Assembly (NCBI GenBank): GCA_025966355.1
Contig: JAICWZ010000013.1
Coordinates: 1 to 12,983, forward strand
Origin: Thermomicrobiaceae bacterium
GTDB lineage: Bacteria; Chloroflexota; Chloroflexia; Thermomicrobiales; Thermomicrobiaceae
Direction of reading: 5' to 3'
DNA: 12,983 bases
The notes under the pieces were generated by a model. It saw nothing but the letters and a program-made list of their open reading frames with translations. It did no database searches and was not told the DNA's origin. Of this stretch, positions 8,160 through 12,983 are shown piece after piece; within the stretch, counting starts at the first letter, position 1, and every line of letters starts with the position of its first letter. The position numbers and the translations under genes were made by a program.

Positions 8160-10232
8160 GTGTCCGATTCGAGCACGGTAACGGTCGCGCTGACGCTGGC
8201 GATTATCGCCGGTGCCCTCGCGCTGGTGTACGGGTTGATCCTTGTACGCTGGGTGCTGGCGCTGAGCGATGGCAACGAGCGTATGAAAGAGATCGCGTCC
8301 GCTATTCAAGAGGGCGCGAGCGCTTATATGCGCCGGCAGTACCAGTTGGTCGCGATCGTCGCGATCATCGTCGCCATTATTCTTGCCGTGGCACTCGACG
8401 TGAGCACGGCAATCGGCTTCCTTATTGGGGCCACCGCATCGGCAACGGCCGGCTTCGTCGGCATGAGCGTCGCGGTACGCTCGAATATCCGCACAGCCGA
8501 AGCGGCGCGAACAGGCGTTGGCCCGGCGCTCAGTGTCGCCTTCCGCGGCGGCAGCGTCACCGGCTTCTTCGTGGTTGGCCTCGGTCTCCTCTCGGTTTCC
8601 ATCTTCTACGCTATCGTGCGCGACGTCGCCCCACTGGTTGGCCTCGGGTTCGGCGGCAGTCTGATTTCCGTCTTCGCACGCATCGGCGGCGGTATCTACA
8701 CCAAAGCGGCCGACGTCGGCACTGACCTCGTCGGGAAAGTAGAAGCCGGCATTCCTGAGGATGATCCTCGCAACCCTGGTGTTATCGCCGATAACGTCGG
8801 TGACAACGTCGGTGACTGCGCCGGCATGGCGGCGGACCTCTTCGAAACGTACGCCGTCACCTCGGTCGCCGCGATGCTGCTCGGCAATCTGGTGTTCAAC
8901 AGCGAGATCGCCGTCGTCTTTCCGTTGGTACTCGGCGCCGCGTCGATCATTGCATCCATTATCGGGACGCTCTTCGTCCGTCTGGACTCCAGCGGATCGA
9001 TCATGCGCGCGCTCTACAAGGGCCTGATCGCTTCAGTGGTGCTCGCGGCGATCGCGTTCTTGCCCCTCACCTCCTGGATCATGGGCGGCAACGGCAAGAT
9101 CACAGGTGATACGATCTCGATGTTCGGACTCGATTTCGGGATGTCGGCGACGCTCAAAATTTTCATCGCCGCGCTTGTCGGCATCGTCGTGACGATTGGC
9201 TTCGTGGTCATTACGGAGTACTACACGTCGAGTAAGTACGGGCCGGTGAAGCAGATCGCCGACGCCTCCGAGTCGGGTCATGGCACCAATATCATCGCCG
9301 GGCTCGGGGTTTCAATGCGCTCCACGGCGCTGCCGATTCTGCTCATCTCGCTTGCGATTTATGTCGCGTATAACATCACGTCCGAGGGCGGCGACGCACA
9401 AACCGGTTTGTACGGTATCGCCGTGGCAGCCATGGCGATGCTTTCCATGACCGGAATCATCGTCGCGATCGACTCGTTCGGACCGATCACCGACAATGCC
9501 GGCGGCATCGCCGAGATGGCTGAACTGCCGGAGGAAGTGCGCGACGTTACCGACGAGCTCGACGCCGTCGGCAACACAACCAAGGCGGTCACGAAGGCGT
9601 ACGCCATCGGCTCGGCCGGTCTGGCAGCGCTCGTGCTCTTTGCCTCCTACTTCCTCGAAATCAAGGGCGACATCGTCTTTAGCCTGCGCACGCCGAATGT
9701 CGTCATCGGCCTGCTCATTGGCGGGCTGCTTCCCTACTTCTTCGGCTCAATTCTGATGGACGCCGTCGGCAAGGCGGCCAGCTCGATCGTGCAGGAGGTA
9801 CGCCGTCAGTTCAAAGAGATCCCCGGGATTCTCGAAGGCACCGCCAAGCCGGAATATGGTCGTGCGGTCGATATCGTGACGCGGCGTGCGTTGCGTGAAA
9901 TGATGCTGCCGGCACTCCTTCCGGTCGTCACGCCAATCATCCTTGGCGTCACGCTCGGCAAAGAAGCCGTCGGCGGGATGTTGATCGGGTCAATCGTCAC
10001 CGGCCTCTTCGTCGCCATTTCAATGACAACGGGCGGCGCGGCCTGGGACAACGCGAAGAAGACGATCGAAGCCGGCGCCTACGGCGGCAAGGGCAGCTTC
10101 GCTCACCAGGCGTCTGTCACCGGTGACACCGTCGGCGACCCGTACAAGGACACCGCCGGGCCGGCCATCAACCCGATGATCAAGATCGTCAATATCGTCG
10201 CCCTCCTCCTGATCGTCGCGCTGAACTGGTAA
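8160..10232 (+). CDS. hppA: Membrane-bound H+-translocating pyrophosphatase, K+-independent type
   Basis: Hydrolyses pyrophosphate and pumps protons out of the cytoplasm. The 690-aa length and about 16 hydrophobic segments fit the family. The PPi/Mg-binding motif [11 protein letters not shown] is at 185-195, followed by the acidic stretch [19 protein letters not shown] (211-229). A second acidic site is [18 protein letters not shown] (445-462), and a third is near DTVGDPYKD (656-664). In GNTTKAVTK (471-479) Lys475 and Thr478 occupy the two positions known to separate K+-independent (Lys, Thr) from K+-dependent (Ala, Gly/Ala) enzymes, so proton pumping without K+ is expected. The start is GTG 8160 with GGAGG four nt upstream. 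Monocistronic as far as seen, downstream of cox and ended by a strong hairpin. PPi from Acs and biosynthesis would be its substrate. Confidence 0.97.
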   Translation: MSDSSTVTVALTLAIIAGALALVYGLILVRWVLALSDGNERMKEIASAIQEGASAYMRRQYQLVAIVAIIVAIILAVALDVSTAIGFLIGATASATAGFVGMSVAVRSNIRTAEAARTGVGPALSVAFRGGSVTGFFVVGLGLLSVSIFYAIVRDVAPLVGLGFGGSLISVFARIGGGIYTKAADVGTDLVGKVEAGIPEDDPRNPGVIADNVGDNVGDCAGMAADLFETYAVTSVAAMLLGNLVFNSEIAVVFPLVLGAASIIASIIGTLFVRLDSSGSIMRALYKGLIASVVLAAIAFLPLTSWIMGGNGKITGDTISMFGLDFGMSATLKIFIAALVGIVVTIGFVVITEYYTSSKYGPVKQIADASESGHGTNIIAGLGVSMRSTALPILLISLAIYVAYNITSEGGDAQTGLYGIAVAAMAMLSMTGIIVAIDSFGPITDNAGGIAEMAELPEEVRDVTDELDAVGNTTKAVTKAYAIGSAGLAALVLFASYFLEIKGDIVFSLRTPNVVIGLLIGGLLPYFFGSILMDAVGKAASSIVQEVRRQFKEIPGILEGTAKPEYGRAVDIVTRRALREMMLPALLPVVTPIILGVTLGKEAVGGMLIGSIVTGLFVAISMTTGGAAWDNAKKTIEAGAYGGKGSFAHQASVTGDTVGDPYKDTAGPAINPMIKIVNIVALLLIVALNW

Positions 10233-10244
10233 CCGCCCTCACCC

Positions 10245-10284
10245 AAAACACCCCCTCCCGGTCGTTCGGAAGGGGGTGTCTTAT
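10245..10284 (+). terminator. Terminator of hppA, possibly bidirectional
   Basis: ACACCCCCT (10248-10256) pairs perfectly with AGGGGGTGT (10271-10279) around a 14-nt loop, 15 nt after the hppA stop. On the plus strand it is followed by CTTATT, a weak T tract. On the minus strand four T follow (complement of 10245-10248), so it could also stop transcripts arriving from the ribokinase side. Confidence 0.75.
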
Positions 10285-10331
10285 TGTGAAGGGATAGTTG
10301 TCCCTGTAACGATACCGTCGCACGACCGCTG

Positions 10332-10444
10332 CACGGGATTAGAAATCCCGCCCTCCAGAGGCGAAATCCCGCCGGGATTGAGTCAAAACCGCTCAGTCCC
10401 GCGAAGGGGACTTCGTCTACGGAGCACGGGACCTCGGTCCCGTG
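10332..10444. repeat. Cluster of four GGGA(T/C) palindromes
   Basis: Four inverted repeats in 113 bp of non-coding DNA: CGGGATT-AGA-AATCCCG (10334-10350), AATCCCG-C-CGGGATT (10365-10379), AGTCCC-N6-GGGACT (10395-10412) and CACGGGACC-TC-GGTCCCGTG (10425-10444). All share a GGGA core, and the outer borders are themselves an inverted pair, CACGGGA at 10332 and TCCCGTG ending at 10444. No open frame of note and no T run is present. It looks like a dispersed intergenic palindrome element (REP- or MITE-like), but copy number cannot be seen from one window. The last hairpin lies 14 nt after the ribokinase stop and could also mark that transcript end. Confidence 0.7.
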
Positions 10445-10458
10445 TAAGGAGGCGATCG

Positions 10459-11385
10459 CTAATCGGACAGGGAGAACGAAGCGGCGAGTTCCGAGGACGT
10501 TGGCAATGACGGCTGAGCGCCGGGCTTTTGCACGGAAAGGGAGCCCGCGATAACCGCTGAGCGCGCTGCATCACGCGTATCCATGCCCCTTGATAGCGCG
10601 GCGCAGAAGGCCCCGACGAAAGCATCACCCGCTCCGGTGGTGTCGACGACTGGGACGGTTGGGGCTGGGATCATCAGATGTCCTTCGAGATCGACCAGAA
10701 CGGCTCCATACCTGCCGAGCGTGATGATCGCCGTAGTTCTGACGCCCGACGCCAGCAATCGCGCGCCGGCCGCGGCCGCGTCATCGCGACTGATCGATCC
10801 ACCGCCCAGGAGCTGGCCTGCTTCGATCTCGTTGACGATGAGATGATCGACGAGCGAAAGAAGTTCTGATAGTCGCGCATCAAAGGGCGCGGCGTTCAGT
10901 ATCGCCGTCATGCCGAAGCGCTCTTTCAACGCGAGGGTCGCCGCGACCGTTTCCAGCGGAACTTCGAGTTGCAGACAAAGGAGATCTCCCGGTCGGGTCC
11001 AGGCTTCCAGCCGAGTCGTAACGAGGTCCGGTGTGAGGAGGAGATTCGCGCCGGGGACGAGCGTGATCGCGTTCTGCCCGCTCGACTCCTCCACCTGAAT
11101 CATCGCGATCCCGCCAAAACCGTCGAACGTGATGATGTTCGTTGTTCCGACGCCGTCGGCGACGAATTGCTGAACGCGCTCGATGCTCTGTGGATCGCGA
11201 CCTGCCGCGCCGAAAAACTCGACCGTCGCGCCGAGTCGTGCGGCGGCGATTGCCTGGTTGGCGCCGTTGCCGCCGCCGTAGACCGCGAAGCTCTCCCCGA
11301 GCAGGGTTTCGCCAGGGGCCGGAAATCGTGCGGCGCGCACCACGAAATCGGTATTAATGCTGCCGACGACGGCGATCTTACTCAT
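10459..11385 (-). CDS. Ribokinase-like PfkB-family sugar kinase
   Basis: Predicted cytoplasmic ATP-dependent sugar kinase, 308 aa, the usual length for ribokinase. It has the N-terminal GSINTDF (8-14) with substrate-contact Asn11 and Asp13, PGET (24-27), the glycine-rich GGGNGANQA (37-45), Glu141 (LQLE), VNEIEA (184-189), the C-terminal PfkB signature DTTGAGDAF (248-256) with catalytic base Asp254, and GAQPSLPT near the end. Overall it is closest to RbsK. One key residue differs: the Lys of GGKGANQ, which contacts ribose in E. coli RbsK, is Asn40 (codon AAC). Ribose as substrate is therefore likely but not certain. ATG 11385 overlaps the end of the transglutaminase gene by 8 nt and has only a weak ribosome-binding site, so translation is probably coupled. 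Confidence 0.9.
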   Translation of the reverse strand: MSKIAVVGSINTDFVVRAARFPAPGETLLGESFAVYGGGNGANQAIAAARLGATVEFFGAAGRDPQSIERVQQFVADGVGTTNIITFDGFGGIAMIQVEESSGQNAITLVPGANLLLTPDLVTTRLEAWTRPGDLLCLQLEVPLETVAATLALKERFGMTAILNAAPFDARLSELLSLVDHLIVNEIEAGQLLGGGSISRDDAAAAGARLLASGVRTTAIITLGRYGAVLVDLEGHLMIPAPTVPVVDTTGAGDAFVGAFCAALSRGMDTRDAARSAVIAGSLSVQKPGAQPSLPTSSELAASFSLSD

Positions 11386-12983
11386 CGTCGAAGGGATCCG
11401 CCTGCCGGCGGGCCGATGATCGCCATCGTCCCACGATCAGGAACTTCAGCATCAGGGATCTGAGCCGCAGCCAGGCATGGCGCGCTCGGCCCATCTCCTG
11501 AGCGTCCGGCTCCGTGCCGCCATAGCGTTCACGCACGTAGAGATCCGCCAGATAGCGCACATGCTGACGTGAGCCGGGCACCCGATCGGCAATCACGTTG
11601 GCGCGCTCATACGGTGTCATCGATGCGCGCACCGGCACACCGCCCCACGTCGCACCTCGCTGCACTTTCGTGAACAACTGGGTGGTCGGCGTGAGACCAC
11701 GCAGTCCGCGCAGCCAGAGATAGGCGATGAACGCGAGCAAACCGAGCAGCACGACGATCATGCCGCGCACTGCCCAGCCGAAGTAACCGATCGAGTTGTC
11801 CTGCTGCACCACACCGGCAGCGCCGCCGCCAACCGGCGCATTCTCGTCGAAGAACGCCTGCTCCCGCGCCTCTGCGGCGGTCAAACCCGGTTCGGACGAT
11901 GACGCGCCCGGGTTCGTCGTCGTCGTGGCGGCCGCCGGTTGGTGACTAATTTCGGCCCGCGCGGCGGTCGGTTCGAACGGCACCCAGCCATACTGAGGGA
12001 AGTACACCTCGACCCAGGCGTGGGCGTTCAAGTCGCGATAGAGATATCCGTTCGACGCGGCGTCATAACCGGCTGGATAGAAGCCAACCGCGAGGCGCGA
12101 CGGGATGTTTAGCACCCGGAGCATCTCGATCATCGATGACGCATAGAAGGTGCAATAGCCCTGCTTCGTATCAAAGAGGAACCAATCGACCGCGTCCTGG
12201 CCTTTCGGCGGCGTGCCGACATTCTCGTTGTATTTCAGATTCGTGCGCAGGTACGTTTCGATGTTCGCCGCGATGTCGTATGGGTTGGTTTTCCCGGCTG
12301 CCAGTTGATTCGCGAGGTTGCGTACGCGATCGGTGACCGGGGGAAGCTGCAAATAACGGCTGGTGATCTCAACCGGATAGTCGGTGCCTGCCTTGCGCAG
12401 GTTGTTATCTGTAGCCGCGCTCACGACCGACGTGATGTCGTAGGAATCGCCAGCGCCGACGCCGTTCTGAGCGAAGACGGCTTCGATATCGGAATAGACA
12501 GGTAATTGGCCGGTAAACGTCAGCCTCGTCGGTTGCGAGTCGTCGCCAACGTCGATCGCTGTCGAGATACCATCGTCGTTACGCAGATCCGCCTGTGTTT
12601 GCTGAATCAGCGCGAGGTCGCTGGTGTCAACTGACACCTGCTTACCGGATGGGAGTGTCATCACCGAATTCGGACCCGACGTGTCCGGCGCACTCTCGGA
12701 TGTTGGCGTCCCGCTGACCGGAGTTCCGGCGGCCGTTGTCGGAGTGGTGCCGGTCGTCACCCCTGCCGCTTCAGTCGCGGTCGGAGTTGCGCTATCGCCG
12801 TCGATGGCGATACCGGTCGGCGTCGCGGAAATGCTTGGAACGGGCGTCGCATTCGGTCCGGTATCAGGTGCCGCCGGCCCAAAGGTTGCGCTCTTGAGCG
12901 CCTTCACCAACGGCCAGAGAAGCGGCGGAGTGTTCGACTCGTTGGCTGACGCGAGATCGATTTTCTGATTGTTGTAGAAGTGC
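11378..12983 (-). CDS. TgpA-like transglutaminase-domain membrane protein, 5' end outside the window
   Basis: The C-terminal 534 residues of a larger protein are visible. The frame stays open to the window edge through HFYNNQKIDLASANES, so the TTG at 12910 is not the likely start. In visible order: a Thr/Ser/Pro/Ala-rich linker (about residues 30-108), a poorly defined extracytoplasmic region, and a transglutaminase core (about 240-345) with catalytic Cys277 (GYCTFYASS), His321 (NAHAWVEV) and Glu337 in PFEPT where Asp is more usual. A second low-complexity stretch, one membrane helix (about 400-425) and a cytoplasmic C-terminal domain resembling DUF4129 (TPYERA) follow. TgpA-family proteins normally start with several membrane helices (DUF3488), expected upstream. 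The core should face outside the cell. The substrate is unknown. It overlaps the ribokinase gene by 8 nt. Confidence 0.88.
   Translation of the reverse strand, partial: HFYNNQKIDLASANESNTPPLLWPLVKALKSATFGPAAPDTGPNATPVPSISATPTGIAIDGDSATPTATEAAGVTTGTTPTTAAGTPVSGTPTSESAPDTSGPNSVMTLPSGKQVSVDTSDLALIQQTQADLRNDDGISTAIDVGDDSQPTRLTFTGQLPVYSDIEAVFAQNGVGAGDSYDITSVVSAATDNNLRKAGTDYPVEITSRYLQLPPVTDRVRNLANQLAAGKTNPYDIAANIETYLRTNLKYNENVGTPPKGQDAVDWFLFDTKQGYCTFYASSMIEMLRVLNIPSRLAVGFYPAGYDAASNGYLYRDLNAHAWVEVYFPQYGWVPFEPTAARAEISHQPAAATTTTNPGASSSEPGLTAAEAREQAFFDENAPVGGGAAGVVQQDNSIGYFGWAVRGMIVVLLGLLAFIAYLWLRGLRGLTPTTQLFTKVQRGATWGGVPVRASMTPYERANVIADRVPGSRQHVRYLADLYVRERYGGTEPDAQEMGRARHAWLRLRSLMLKFLIVGRWRSSARRQADPFDDE

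Noticed and set aside
8060..8725. Plus-strand open frame of 221 codons overlapping the start of hppA
   Set aside because: Arg-rich out-of-frame translation of hppA. The hppA frame has the ribosome-binding site and the family motifs.
10332..10444. CRISPR array
   Set aside because: The repeated units are short palindromes of differing arms with irregular gaps, not identical repeats with equal unique spacers, and no cas gene is present.
12908..12910. TTG as the start codon of the transglutaminase gene
   Set aside because: No ribosome-binding site or signal peptide follows, and the same frame continues open upstream to the window edge.
12624..12968. Plus-strand open frame of 114 codons with Val/Gly/Ala-rich repeats
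   Set aside because: Antisense of the low-complexity Thr/Pro/Ser linker of the transglutaminase gene; the repetitive look comes from that linker.

Overview
The window looks like ordinary chromosomal DNA from a GC-rich aerobic bacterium. The gene set is a caa3-type oxidase with cytochrome c fused to subunit II, a K+-independent proton-pumping pyrophosphatase, acetyl-CoA synthetase, and a TgpA-like transglutaminase with a Ser/Thr/Pro-rich linker. Together with the intergenic GGGA(T/C) palindromes this would fit Chloroflexota (perhaps Thermomicrobia), but that assignment is inference and no marker gene here proves it.

Layout. (1) 1-52: the 3' part of a tRNA-Phe(GAA), followed by a clear intrinsic terminator. 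(2) 355-1496, plus strand: a two-gene unit with an SDR oxidoreductase and a small cupin. (3) 1565-3541, minus strand: acetyl-CoA synthetase (acs), convergent with the cupin and sharing a hairpin between them. (4) 3542-3913: a divergent intergenic region with a good sigma-70-like promoter and a leader hairpin for the next operon. (5) 3914-7904, plus strand: coxB-coxA-coxC-coxD, a complete caa3-type (A1 haem-copper) terminal oxidase, with a long hairpin between coxC and coxD. (6) 8160-10232, plus strand: hppA, membrane H+-pyrophosphatase, ended by a hairpin that may work in both directions. (7) 10332-10444: a compact cluster of four palindromes. (8) 10459-12983, minus strand: a TgpA-like transglutaminase whose 5' end lies beyond the window, overlapping a ribokinase-like gene by 8 nt.

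How the genes work together. The core is energy metabolism. Acs activates acetate at the cost of ATP and releases pyrophosphate. HppA can recover pyrophosphate energy as proton motive force, and the caa3 oxidase pumps protons while reducing oxygen. That link is biochemically sound, but co-regulation is not shown. The SDR-cupin pair and the transglutaminase-ribokinase pair have no clear link to it.

I see no phage, IS element, CRISPR array, toxin-antitoxin or defence genes, and no clearly new multi-gene system. The points most worth a second look are the palindrome cluster at 10332-10444, the coxC-coxD hairpin, the Lys-to-Asn change in the ribokinase substrate motif, and the overlapping transglutaminase-kinase gene pair.
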